Source of the DNA: an uncultured Latescibacterota bacterium | Lineage (GTDB): Bacteria; Latescibacterota; UBA2968; UBA8231 | Assembly: GCA_951813615.1 (NCBI GenBank) | Contig: OX638377.1 | Coordinates: forward strand, 5,615,739-5,679,738 | Length of the DNA stretch: 64,000 bases | Direction of reading: 5' to 3' | Part shown: positions 28,562 to 37,174 of the stretch, piece after piece | Layout: every line of letters starts with the position of its first letter | Position numbering within the stretch: position 1 is the stretch's first letter | Position numbers and translations under genes: made by a program | The notes under the pieces: generated by a model | Database searches by the model: none | Told to the model about the DNA's origin: nothing | What the model saw: only the letters and a program-made list of their open reading frames with translations

Positions 28562-29896
28562 TCAGTATCCCAGCTCCCGCTCCATTTCTCCAACCACCTG
28601 CGCGATCACCTGCGCGACTTCCTCGACCTGTTCTTCGCTAATGGTAAAGGGCGGGCTGATGGCAATGTGGTCGCCGCTGACGCCGTCGATTAACCCGGGC
28701 GAGCCGGGCATGATGAGTACGCCTTTGGCAAAGGCCCGGTTGACGATCGCGGCGGACACGCCCTGAGCGGGGTCAAAGGGCGTGCCGGTCGCCTTGTCCT
28801 TTGCGAACTCCACACCAGTGAGCAGACCCTTGCCGCGCACCGCGCTGACTATGGGCGAGTCCATTAAGGGCTGCATCTTCTCCAGCATCAGGTCGCCCAT
28901 CTGCGCACAGCGAGTGACCAAGTCGTGGTCTTGGATGTAGTTCTGCACGGCGAGGGCAATGGCGCAGGAGAGCGGATTGCCGCCGTAGGTGTGGCCGTGA
29001 ACGTAGTGGTTTTGCTTTTTGTAGATCCCGTCGTAGATCTCGTCGCGGACCAGGGTGGCGGCAATGGGCGTGTACCCGCTGGCGAGGCCCTTGCCAGTGG
29101 CTATGATGTCTGGAATGGCGTCCCAGTGCTCAATGCCGAAATTGAGGCCCGTGCGTCCGTAGCCGGTAACCACTTCGTCGATGATCATCAGGATGTTGTA
29201 GCGGTCGCAGATCGCGCGGATGGTGGGGAAGTAGTCGGGCGGTGGCATCAGGCCGCAGCAAGAAGTGCCCGAGATCGGCTCGGCGATGAAGGCGGCAATG
29301 GACTCGCTGCCCTCCTGTTTGATGACTCTCTCCAGTTCTTCGGCGCAGGAGAGCGTACAGGTGGGTCGGTCTTGGCAGTACGGGCAGTGATCCGGGTGGG
29401 GGAAGGTGATGTGCGGAAAGTCGAGCAAATAGGGCACGTAGTCCTCGCGCCAAGTGGAACGGCCCGACATGGAAAGTGCGCCGATGGTGTTGCCGTGCCA
29501 GCTCTGCCAGCGGGTGATGACTTTGTACTTCTTCGGGTTGCCGGTCTCGATGTGATACTTGCGGGCGATCTTGAGCGCGGACTCGGTGGCTTCGGAGCCG
29601 CCGGAGATGAAGAACACGCGGTTGAGGTCGCCGGGAGCGATGGCGGCGATTTTGTCGGCGAGGTCGATTTGCGGTTGGGTGAGGAAGCGGGCGTAGGTAA
29701 AGCTGACCTTGTTGGCCTGCTCCTGCATGACTTCGGCTATCTCCGGGACGCCGTGGCCGATGGAGACCACGTGGACGCCAGCGCAGGCGTCGAGGTAGGC
29801 GCGGCCGTCTTCGGCGTAGAGATAGCAGTCTTTGCCGTGGGAAATCTGCGGCCAGTTGTCGGTAATGACGCGGTGAAAAATGCGATCGCTGGTCAT
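28562..29896 (-). CDS. Class III (omega) aminotransferase
   Basis: PLP-dependent aminotransferase of 444 aa. Motifs are SGGSEATESALKIARKYH near residue 100, DEVVTGYGRTG near 240 and the Schiff-base lysine in ATGKGLASGYTPIAA near 272. Four cysteines in CPYCQDRPTCTLSC near residues 173-186 form an insert that is unusual for the family and might bind a metal. Members act on omega-amino acids, diamines or 4-aminobutyrate; the substrate is not decidable. It is divergent from the TonB-dependent receptor at 30062 across a 165-bp gap. Confidence 0.9.
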   Translation of the reverse strand: MTSDRIFHRVITDNWPQISHGKDCYLYAEDGRAYLDACAGVHVVSIGHGVPEIAEVMQEQANKVSFTYARFLTQPQIDLADKIAAIAPGDLNRVFFISGGSEATESALKIARKYHIETGNPKKYKVITRWQSWHGNTIGALSMSGRSTWREDYVPYLLDFPHITFPHPDHCPYCQDRPTCTLSCAEELERVIKQEGSESIAAFIAEPISGTSCCGLMPPPDYFPTIRAICDRYNILMIIDEVVTGYGRTGLNFGIEHWDAIPDIIATGKGLASGYTPIAATLVRDEIYDGIYKKQNHYVHGHTYGGNPLSCAIALAVQNYIQDHDLVTRCAQMGDLMLEKMQPLMDSPIVSAVRGKGLLTGVEFAKDKATGTPFDPAQGVSAAIVNRAFAKGVLIMPGSPGLIDGVSGDHIAISPPFTISEEQVEEVAQVIAQVVGEMERELGY

Positions 29897-30061
29897 GGAT
29901 CCGTCCTTTGTATGTAGTAATGGCAGGGCCTGAAAATACGAAGTCTCAAGAGGCCAGCATAGGGCGCGGCCGATTTTGGCGGCTCTTCGGGGTGCAACTC
30001 GCGCAATATCTCGATATGTTTCTCTACATACCGATGCGCAACGTCAGCGAGATACAAACAG

Positions 30062-32227
30062 GTGATATTGCAAAAAAATTGTAGGCGAGTGCTGTTGGCG
30101 TGGCTGCTGTTGGCGGGGACGGCACAAGCGGCGACCCTGAGCGGCTTTGTCACCGACGCCGACAGCGGCGAAGCCCTAACCCGCGTCACCGTCGCGCTCG
30201 AAGGACTTCAACTCGGGGCGGTCAGCAACAACAGCGGCTATTACGCGGTCAAACAAGTACCGGCTGGCCCGCACGTGGTAAGCGCGTCGCACGCAGGCTA
30301 CCAGACCCGGTGGGACACGCTGCGCTTTGGCGCGGACGAGGCCGTGCGGCTCGACTTGGCACTGATGCCTAAGCCGGCGAGCATGGGCGAGCAGGTCTCG
30401 GTGGAGGCCGAGCGCATCAGTCTCCGACCCCAGCCGGTACAACAGTTGCCCGCTCTCGGCGAGGCCGACCTCTTGCGGAGCTTGCAGCTACTGCCGGGCA
30501 TCCAAGCAGTTGCAGATATCAGCAGCGGCCTGTACGTGCGCGGCGGTGGCCCTGACCAGACGGCCATTCTCCTCGACCACACTCCTCTGTACAATCCCTC
30601 CCACCTCTTCGGCCTCTTCTCGACCTTCAACCCAGACGCCATCCGGGAGGTCAATCTGTACAAGGGAGCCTATCCCGCTCCGTACGGCCGCACGCTCGGG
30701 GCGGTGCTCGACGTGAGCAACCGCGAGGGCAACCGCAAGCGCACCAGCGGGCGCGGCGGCGTAAGCCTGATCTCAGGCCGCTTGCTCACCGAGGGACCTG
30801 TCGGCCAAGGCTCGTGGATGCTGGCCGGTCGCCGCACCTACTTGGACGGCGTCTTCAGCGCCCTCCGCGCCCGCGGGGAGGACATCCCCTTGAACTATTT
30901 CTTCTACGATCTCAACGGCAGCATCAACCAGCGGCGAGGCGACGACACCTACACCGCGAGCGCGTACTGGGGCCAAGACGACCTGCGGATTGAGTTAGAA
31001 GACGACCGAGAATCCTTCGTCGATATGCGCTGGGGCAACCGCGCATTGACTGCGCGCTGGACGCGGGCGTTCTCACCGGCCCTGTTCGGCCATCTCATGG
31101 CCGCTGGCTCAGAATATGAAAGCATCGTCGCGCTCCGTTTCCTCGACGCGCCCGTCCGCATCGCCAACAGCATCCGCGACCTGTCGCTCAAAGGCGACTT
31201 GGATTACTTCGCCAACCGCCATCACACGCTTTCTTTGGGATTGTTGGCCACGCTATTTGAGTTTCACTTTGTCCGATCTTTCAACGCGCGGACCCAGCTC
31301 GACTTGCGCCAAGAGCCGGTGCTGTTGGAAGGCTATGTGCAGGACGAGTGGCAGGTCGGGCGGACCACACAAGTGCGATTGGGCGGACGGGGGACGTACT
31401 TCAGCGAAGGAAATCGCTTGCACTTCACGCCGAGGCTGTCCCTGAGTCAAGCGTTGAGCGACAAAGTCCGGCTCAAAGCTGCCGGCGGAGTGTATCGCCA
31501 ACACCTGCAACTGATCACCACCGAAGTCTTCAGCGGTGGCGATTTCTGGGTGCCACTCGACGACACCGTCGAACCGGGGCGATCCTATCAGGCCGTCACC
31601 GGCGTCGAGTGGACGCCTGCGCCGCGCTACCAGCTTTCCGTGGAGGCCTATTACACGGACCTCGCCAACCTAGTGACCGTAGATACCGAACTGCCCGATG
31701 ACAATGAGGAAACGGACTCGGAAGCGGTGTTCAAAAGCGGCGGCACGGGCTGGGCCGGCGGGGTCGAGGTCTTTTTACAGCGGCGCAGCGGCGCGCTCAC
31801 CGGGTGGATCGGCTACGCACTCGGTTGGACGCGGCGCACCTTCCCCGAACTCAACGATGGCCAGCCCTTTCCCCCCAAACACGACCGCCGCCACGACCTG
31901 TCTTTTGTCGCCTCCTACGAGGTGGGCGTATGGCGGTTCGGCGCGAACCTCGCGTACGCCACCGGACAAGCATTCACACCGGTCTCCGAGTCACCAACCC
32001 AGCGCAACAGCGCCCGCCTACAGCCCTATCACCGCCTCGATGTCAGCGCCCGCCGGTCGCTCAGGGTGTGGAGAGCCGCCAGCGAGTTCTACGTGCAGAT
32101 ATTCAATGTATACAGCCGCCGCAACGAGTGGTTTGTGCAACTTGATTCGGTCGATCCCGAAGTCGACCCGCGCAAGATCAAGCAATTGCCCATAATCCCC
32201 ACGCTGGGCTTCAACTTTTCTTTTTAG
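30062..32227 (+). CDS. TonB-dependent receptor with carboxypeptidase-like regulatory domain
   Basis: Outer-membrane receptor of 721 aa. A signal peptide (about residues 1-22, ending AQA) is followed by a CarboxypepD-reg-like beta domain (24-105, with NNSGYYAVKQVPAG), a plug domain (about 130-245, with SSGLYVRGGGPDQTAILLD and GAYPAPYGRTLGAVLD) and a beta barrel ending in the usual aromatic FNFSF. Start is GTG 30062 or TTG 30068. No STN domain or separate TonB box is evident. It is highly similar to the receptor at 32602. Such receptors import glycans, peptides or chelates with the help of a surface lipoprotein; ligand unknown. Confidence 0.9.
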   Translation: MILQKNCRRVLLAWLLLAGTAQAATLSGFVTDADSGEALTRVTVALEGLQLGAVSNNSGYYAVKQVPAGPHVVSASHAGYQTRWDTLRFGADEAVRLDLALMPKPASMGEQVSVEAERISLRPQPVQQLPALGEADLLRSLQLLPGIQAVADISSGLYVRGGGPDQTAILLDHTPLYNPSHLFGLFSTFNPDAIREVNLYKGAYPAPYGRTLGAVLDVSNREGNRKRTSGRGGVSLISGRLLTEGPVGQGSWMLAGRRTYLDGVFSALRARGEDIPLNYFFYDLNGSINQRRGDDTYTASAYWGQDDLRIELEDDRESFVDMRWGNRALTARWTRAFSPALFGHLMAAGSEYESIVALRFLDAPVRIANSIRDLSLKGDLDYFANRHHTLSLGLLATLFEFHFVRSFNARTQLDLRQEPVLLEGYVQDEWQVGRTTQVRLGGRGTYFSEGNRLHFTPRLSLSQALSDKVRLKAAGGVYRQHLQLITTEVFSGGDFWVPLDDTVEPGRSYQAVTGVEWTPAPRYQLSVEAYYTDLANLVTVDTELPDDNEETDSEAVFKSGGTGWAGGVEVFLQRRSGALTGWIGYALGWTRRTFPELNDGQPFPPKHDRRHDLSFVASYEVGVWRFGANLAYATGQAFTPVSESPTQRNSARLQPYHRLDVSARRSLRVWRAASEFYVQIFNVYSRRNEWFVQLDSVDPEVDPRKIKQLPIIPTLGFNFSF

Positions 32228-32601
32228 CAGCGAGACCGGCGTTTGTGAGAGCTGTTTGCAAGGGTGCAACACCCTCAATATGTTGATCTAATGTGAGTAC
32301 ATTAGATTAACTGTTGCAAGATGCGACAATGTTGCAGATCAACCCATCTCGCCAGATTTTCCAATAGACCATTCCACAACCCACATAAGGTTCAAAGAGT
32401 TGGCTTCTTCCTACACTCCTCCAGTGCTGTTTGACCGTTGCATTGTGCGTCACCGTGGAATTTCCCCATACCCACGCCTCGATCATATAATATCCTTATA
32501 TATAAAGGACTTATCCGTTTGCCGACGGCTCGGCACAGATTGTGCTAAATTAACGTGTCACGTTTTTCTAAATCCCGATTCCAAGCAGATTTGAGCAAAG
32601 T
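32228..32601. other. 374-bp intergenic region with hairpins between the two receptors
   Basis: No gene is seen. A near-perfect 13-bp inverted repeat with a 4-nt loop spans 32282-32311 (core arms ATCTAATGT and ACATTAGAT), and a small hairpin AGGGTGCAACACCCT lies at 32261-32275. Neither has a T-run, so they may be an operator and a weak attenuator. A TATAAT at 32486-32491 in an AT-rich patch may be the -10 of the second receptor. A 64-codon ATG frame at 32400 lacks coding character. Confidence 0.5.
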
Positions 32602-34872
32602 ATGACGAATATTCGCAAGACCGCGCAAAAGGGGCGGAGCGGTTTACGAGTGCTGGCGGCAGTGTGGCTGCTAGCGGCGGGCGCGGCACAGGCGGCGACC
32701 CTGAGCGGCTTTGTCACCGACGCCGACAACGGCGAGGCGCTGATCTTGGCGGTCGTCGTGGTGGAGGAACTTCAGCTCGGAGCGACCAGCAACAACAGCG
32801 GCTACTACGCAGTCAAACAAGTGCCGGCTGGCACGCACGTGGTGAACACGTCGCACATCGGCTACCAAACCCGGTGGGACACGCTGAGTTTTAGCACCGA
32901 CGAGGCCGTGCGGCTCGACGTGGCACTGGTGCCCAAGCCGGTGGACATTGGCGAAGAGGTCGTGGTGGAGGCCGAGCGCAGCGAAGAGCTGGAGCAGGCC
33001 ACCCAGAGCAGTTTTATCGCCCTGCAGGTCGAGCCGTTGCAGCAAATGCCGGCCGTTGGCGAGGCCGATCTCCTTCGCAGCTTGCAACTGCTGCCGGGCA
33101 TCCAGTCGGCCTCGGATATCAGTAGCGGCCTGTACGTGCGCGGCGGCGGCCCCGACCAGACGGCCATTCTCCTCGACCATATCCCCCTGTACAATCCCTC
33201 GCACCTGTTCGGCTTCTTCTCGACCTTCAACCCAGACGCCATCAAGGACGTCCAACTCTACAAGGGAGCATACCCGGCGGCGTACGGCCGTACGCTCGGG
33301 GCGGTACTCGACGTGAACAACCGCGAGGGCAACCGACAGCGCTTCAGTGGCCGAGGAGGCGTCAGCTTAATTGCGAGCCGCTTGCTGGCCGAAGGGCCGG
33401 TGGGCCAAGGCTCGTGGATGATGGCCGGCCGCCGCACCTACCTAGAACCCGTGCTCAGCACCGTCCGCTCTTTCGATATAGACATCCCCTTGAACTATTA
33501 CTTCTACGACTTCAACGGCAAAGTCAACCAGCGGTGGGGCGACGACACCTTTACCGTGAGCACGTACTGGGGCCAAGACGATCTGCGGGTAGACATAGAA
33601 GAAGAGAATGAGTCCTTCGTCGATCTGCGCTGGGGCAACCGCGCCGTGACCGCGCGCTGGACGCGGGTGTTTTCGCCGACCCTGTTTGGGCATTTCATGG
33701 CCGCGGGCTCGTCGTACGAAAGCATCCTCTCGTTTAGTTTCTTCGACACGCCGTTCGGCGTTACCAACAGTATCCGCGATTGGTCGCTCAAGGGCGACGT
33801 GGATTACTTTGCCAACCGCGACCACACCCTCACCTTAGGCTTTCTGGCTACCCTGTTCGAGTTCGACTATTCCCAGTCCTTTAACCAAGAGGAAGAGTCC
33901 TTGTACCAGAAGTCGGTGTTGGCCTCGGCCTACGTCCAAGACGAATGGCAAGCCGGGCCCACCACGCGGCTGCGGCTCGGGGGACGGAGCACTTATTTCA
34001 GCGTTGGGGATCGCCTGCACTTTATGCCTCGGCTGTCCCTCAGCCGCGCCCTCAGCGAAAACATCCGCGTCAAGGCCGCCGCGGGGATGTACCGCCAGTA
34101 CCTGCAATTGATCACCTCCGAAGCCTTCAGCGGCGGCGATTTCTGGGTGCCGCTCGACGACACCGTCGAGCCGGGGCGATCCTATCAGGGGGTGGTAGGT
34201 ACCGAGTGGAACCCGTCGCGGCGCTACCAGTTCTCCGTGGAGGCTTACTACACCGACTTGGCCAATCTGGTGGTGCTAGACAACGCGGTGGCCGTCGATA
34301 GCGAAGGCACGCGCTCGGATGACATATTCAAAAGCGGGGGCAGTGGTTGGGCCAGCGGGGTCGAGGTCTTTTTGCAGCGGCGCACTGGGGCGCTCACCGG
34401 CTGGGTGGGCTACACGCTGGGCTGGACGCGGCGCACTTTCTCCGAACTAAACCGTGGACGCGCCTTCCCTCCCAAGTACGACCGCCGCCACGACCTGTCT
34501 TTTGTGGTCTCGTACAACTTGGGCAAATGGCGCCTTGGCTCGAATCTCGTGTACGCCACCGGACAGGCTTTCACCCCAGCCTCGGCCCGCTATTCGCTGC
34601 GCGAGCCGACCACTGGGTCACTGCAAGACTACGTGCTACCAGCCAACCGCAATAGCGCCCGCCTGCTGCCCTATCACCGTCTCGATGCCAGTGCCAGCCG
34701 CAAGTTCGGACTGTGGGGCCTCGACGTCGAGTTCTACTTGCAAATTTTCAATCTCTACAGCCGGCGCAACGAGTGGTTCGTGCAGTTCGACACGGACAAT
34801 CCCGAGACCGAGCCGCAAGTGATCAAGCAGTTACCCATCGTGCCGACGCTGGGCTTCAATTTTTCGTTTTAA
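32602..34872 (+). CDS. TonB-dependent receptor with carboxypeptidase-like regulatory domain
   Basis: Second receptor, 756 aa, tandem paralogue of 30062. It has the same order: signal peptide (to about residue 32), CarboxypepD-reg-like domain (33-115), plug (about 150-265) and barrel ending FNFSF. It carries an extra stretch before the plug (VVEAERSEELEQATQSSFIA) that could serve as a TonB box or linker, and an extra loop near residue 660. Identity is highest in the plug and lowest in the extracellular loops, as expected if ligand range has diverged. It is followed 10 bp later by a lipoprotein gene. Confidence 0.92.
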   Translation: MTNIRKTAQKGRSGLRVLAAVWLLAAGAAQAATLSGFVTDADNGEALILAVVVVEELQLGATSNNSGYYAVKQVPAGTHVVNTSHIGYQTRWDTLSFSTDEAVRLDVALVPKPVDIGEEVVVEAERSEELEQATQSSFIALQVEPLQQMPAVGEADLLRSLQLLPGIQSASDISSGLYVRGGGPDQTAILLDHIPLYNPSHLFGFFSTFNPDAIKDVQLYKGAYPAAYGRTLGAVLDVNNREGNRQRFSGRGGVSLIASRLLAEGPVGQGSWMMAGRRTYLEPVLSTVRSFDIDIPLNYYFYDFNGKVNQRWGDDTFTVSTYWGQDDLRVDIEEENESFVDLRWGNRAVTARWTRVFSPTLFGHFMAAGSSYESILSFSFFDTPFGVTNSIRDWSLKGDVDYFANRDHTLTLGFLATLFEFDYSQSFNQEEESLYQKSVLASAYVQDEWQAGPTTRLRLGGRSTYFSVGDRLHFMPRLSLSRALSENIRVKAAAGMYRQYLQLITSEAFSGGDFWVPLDDTVEPGRSYQGVVGTEWNPSRRYQFSVEAYYTDLANLVVLDNAVAVDSEGTRSDDIFKSGGSGWASGVEVFLQRRTGALTGWVGYTLGWTRRTFSELNRGRAFPPKYDRRHDLSFVVSYNLGKWRLGSNLVYATGQAFTPASARYSLREPTTGSLQDYVLPANRNSARLLPYHRLDASASRKFGLWGLDVEFYLQIFNLYSRRNEWFVQFDTDNPETEPQVIKQLPIVPTLGFNFSF

Positions 34873-34882
34873 GGAGGAAGTC

Positions 34883-35818
34883 GTGCGCTATTTGCTCATC
34901 GTCCTGTTCCTGACAGCCTGCGCTGCCGAACGCCAGCCAGGAGATCTCTTCGGCTCGGTAGAAGAAGGTAACGAGCTGGTGGTGGATGGAATTCTGCTAG
35001 TTGATCAGCCCCTGCCCGAATTGTTCGTGCGGCGCACCTTGCCTCCCGGCCAATTCTACAGTCAGGATGTGGCGGGGGTGACCGATGCCGAGGTGCGCGT
35101 CTTCCAAGGGGACCAGATCTTCGAGTACGCACCCGACCCGGCTACGCCCGGCCGCTATCTGCCACCATCAGAGTCCCCCCAAGTGGAACCCCTGACCGAG
35201 TACCGGCTAGAAGTAGAAGTCGAGGGAAAGACGGTCCGGGCGAGCACCACCACGCCAGAGCGAATGCGGGTGCGGCAGGCGGTTTTATTGGACGAAGACA
35301 CCCAAGAAATCATGCGAACCCTCAAGTCCTTTGCCGGAGTTGGGGACGAGGTGTACACGGCACCGGAAAATCAGCTTACTCACTTGGAGGGTATAATCGA
35401 ACTCCACTTGGAAAAGGCCGGGGAAGCGTACCAAGCGGCACTGTTCACCTTGGAAGAGGACGCGCAATTGCTCGACGAAGATTTCCCGGATAGGTACGAC
35501 CGGGCCCCGGATGACTTGCTAGCCAACCAATCGCCGCCCTTCGCCGCCAGCGACGGAATCGTGCGCTGGCCGTGGTTCGCCGTGGTTTATACTGGGCGTT
35601 CGCTAATAAAGGTGTACGCTGTCGATCACAACTGGTTCGAGTACGCCCGCTCTAGCCCCGACCAGCAGGAAAACCAAGGCGGCTTTGGGGGGCTGGCCGG
35701 CGATAATTTCGAGCGGCCGTTCTTTCAGGTGGAAGGGGGCATTGGGCTGTTCGGCTCGGCGTCGGTGGATTCGGTGGGATTTGTCGTTTTGCCGCGACAG
35801 GCCGAATCGTCTGATTGA
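34883..35818 (+). CDS. Surface lipoprotein, DUF4249-like, paired with the TonB receptor
   Basis: Lipoprotein of 311 aa. The signal peptide ends in the lipobox LTAC with the lipidated Cys at residue 13. The start is GTG 34883 behind AAGGAGG, 10 bp after the receptor stop, so it is in the same operon. The N-terminal beta domain (LVVDGILLVDQPLPELFVRR, TDAEVRVF) fits DUF4249, a family usually found next to TonB-dependent receptors in Bacteroidota. It may act as a lid or ligand-capture partner on the outer membrane. The DUF assignment is from memory of the pattern, not from a search. Confidence 0.72.
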   Translation: MRYLLIVLFLTACAAERQPGDLFGSVEEGNELVVDGILLVDQPLPELFVRRTLPPGQFYSQDVAGVTDAEVRVFQGDQIFEYAPDPATPGRYLPPSESPQVEPLTEYRLEVEVEGKTVRASTTTPERMRVRQAVLLDEDTQEIMRTLKSFAGVGDEVYTAPENQLTHLEGIIELHLEKAGEAYQAALFTLEEDAQLLDEDFPDRYDRAPDDLLANQSPPFAASDGIVRWPWFAVVYTGRSLIKVYAVDHNWFEYARSSPDQQENQGGFGGLAGDNFERPFFQVEGGIGLFGSASVDSVGFVVLPRQAESSD

Positions 35819-35855
35819 CCAGCCATAGCCCGAGATATATACTATGATATATATC
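35815..35855 (+). promoter_or_regulatory. vapBC promoter and operator
   Basis: TTGACC at 35815-35820 and TATACT at 35838-35843 are spaced by 17 bp, a very good sigma-70-type promoter. A 22-bp imperfect palindrome at 35834-35855 (arms GATATATA and TATATATC) covers the -10 box, the place where a VapB-VapC complex would bind and repress its own operon. AGGAGG follows ahead of the vapB ATG. Confidence 0.75.
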
Positions 35856-35875
35856 ATGCCACAGGAGGTACGTCT

Positions 35876-36103
35876 ATGAAGACAGCGAAGCTGTTCAACA
35901 ACGGGCGCAGTCAAGCAGTAAGGCTGCCGAAGGAGTTTCGTTTCAGCGGAGACGATGTCTATATCAAGAAATACCAAGGCATCGTCATGCTCTTGCCCAA
36001 GGAATCCCCCTGGACCTCGCTCGTGGACAGCCTAGACCGCTTCTCCAGCGATTTTATGGACGAGAGGAATCAGCCCGATCAGCAGGAGAGATCGTCTCTG
36101 TGA
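35876..36103 (+). CDS. vapB: VapB-type antitoxin (SpoVT/AbrB fold)
   Basis: Antitoxin of 75 aa. The N-terminal swapped-hairpin DNA-binding domain is seen as KLFNNGRSQAVRLPKEFRF, typical of VapB, followed by a short acidic tail (DRFSSDFMDE) that would block the VapC active site. It begins at ATG behind AGGAGG and its stop overlaps the GTG of the toxin gene by 4 bp. It is expected to neutralise VapC and to repress the palindrome upstream. Confidence 0.9.
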   Translation: MKTAKLFNNGRSQAVRLPKEFRFSGDDVYIKKYQGIVMLLPKESPWTSLVDSLDRFSSDFMDERNQPDQQERSSL

Positions 36104-36504
36104 TCGATTTCCTGCTCGACACCGACATCTGCATCTACCTCATCAAGAGACAACCAGCGCAAGCTTTGGTCAGGCTACAAACCCTAGACATCTCGCAAGT
36201 CGGAATCTCCACGATCACGCTCAGCGAGTTAGAATACGGGGTCTCAAAGAGTTCGAAACCGAAACAAAACAAGCTGGCTCTGGCTGAATTCGTCGCCCCC
36301 TTGGAGATCATCGCGTACGGCGACGCGGCAGCAGCGCATTACGGCCGCATCAGAACCTTACTTGAGTACCAGGGTACCCCGATTGGACCGCTAGATACCC
36401 TGATCGCAGCACATGCATCGGCCCTCGGCTGTGCCCTTGTGACGAACAATGACAGGGAGTTTTCTCGGATTCCCAATCTCGTGGTCGAGAATTGGACTAG
36501 CTGA
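36100..36504 (+). CDS. vapC: VapC toxin, PIN-domain ribonuclease
   Basis: PIN-domain toxin of 134 aa. Acidic catalytic residues are Asp near 7 (LLDTDICIYL), Glu near 44 (ITLSELEYG), Asp near 100 (GPLDTLIAAHA) and Asp near 119 (TNNDREF). The family cleaves RNA, often tRNA, when freed from VapB. It starts at GTG 36100, overlapping vapB. All core residues are kept, so the module looks functional. Confidence 0.92.
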   Translation: MIDFLLDTDICIYLIKRQPAQALVRLQTLDISQVGISTITLSELEYGVSKSSKPKQNKLALAEFVAPLEIIAYGDAAAAHYGRIRTLLEYQGTPIGPLDTLIAAHASALGCALVTNNDREFSRIPNLVVENWTS

Positions 36505-36653
36505 CCTTGCCAGCCTGCCAACAAGGACCAAACGCATACCGCGCAGACGAACCTCCCCAAGACGTGGGACGCTTCCAGTTCCTGCTCGACGACGCAGTGC
36601 GCACCGGCTTGCCCGTCTATTGCGACCGCTGGAAATCCCTCCAACGCGCCTGA
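36501..36653 (+). pseudogene. C-terminal gene fragment of unknown family
   Basis: A 50-codon frame running from just after a TAG to TGA at 36651-36653. Its last 38 residues look like real protein (VGRFQFLLDDAVRTGLPVYC, then DRWKSLQRA), with third-position GC bias like the neighbours. There is no ATG/GTG start or ribosome site in frame, so it is probably the tail of a gene lost when vapBC arrived. Family not recognised. Confidence 0.35.
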
Positions 36654-36656
36654 AAT

Positions 36657-37160
36657 TTATTCCTCGCCCTGCGGCCTCCTGTCCGCTAGGTCTCGATCCA
36701 TCAGAAAGAGGCCGTCGCGGCTTTCGATAATCAGCTCCATGTCGCTGACGATATTGCGGACGATGGCTTCCTCTTCCACCTGCTCGTTGACGAACCACTG
36801 CATGAAGGTGTGGGTTGCGTGGTCGCGCTCGGCGAGGGATTCATCCACTACCGCGTAGATTCGCTCGCTCAAAGCTCGCTCGCCTTCTAAAGCGAACTTG
36901 AAGGCGGCCAGCGGCGAGTCCCACTCGCTCTGTGGCGCAGCCAGAGCCTGCAAGCGCACGCGGCCATCGCGGTCGTTGATGAAAGCGTAGATCCTTTCCG
37001 CGTGCATCAGCTCCTCTTGGTACTGGATCTTCATCCAGTGAGCGAACCCATTGAGCTCGAGGTCTTCGAAATAAGCCGCTAGTGACAGATAGGTATAGGC
37101 CGAGGCAAACTCGGAATTGAGCTGGTCGTTCAGTGCCTGTTGCAATTTTTCGCTAAGCAT
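36657..37160 (-). CDS. ftnA: Bacterial non-haem ferritin
   Basis: Iron-storage protein of 167 aa, the usual ferritin length. The ferroxidase residues are visible: Glu17 (LNSEFASAYTYLS), Glu50 and His53 (QEELMHAERIY), Glu94 and Glu130 region (NEQVEEEAIV). It forms a 24-mer shell that oxidises and stores iron. AGGAG lies ahead of the ATG. It sits 14 bp after the NagB-PIG-L gene, so it may be read from the same transcript, although no functional link is obvious. Confidence 0.93.
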   Translation of the reverse strand: MLSEKLQQALNDQLNSEFASAYTYLSLAAYFEDLELNGFAHWMKIQYQEELMHAERIYAFINDRDGRVRLQALAAPQSEWDSPLAAFKFALEGERALSERIYAVVDESLAERDHATHTFMQWFVNEQVEEEAIVRNIVSDMELIIESRDGLFLMDRDLADRRPQGEE

Positions 37161-37174
37161 CTTCTTCTCCTTGA

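Noticed and set aside
32261..32275. Rho-independent terminator after the first TonB receptor
   Set aside because: Hairpin is only 6 bp and no T-run follows it.
32400..32594. 64-codon open frame between the two TonB receptors
   Set aside because: No ribosome site, AT-rich unlike real genes here, composition not protein-like.
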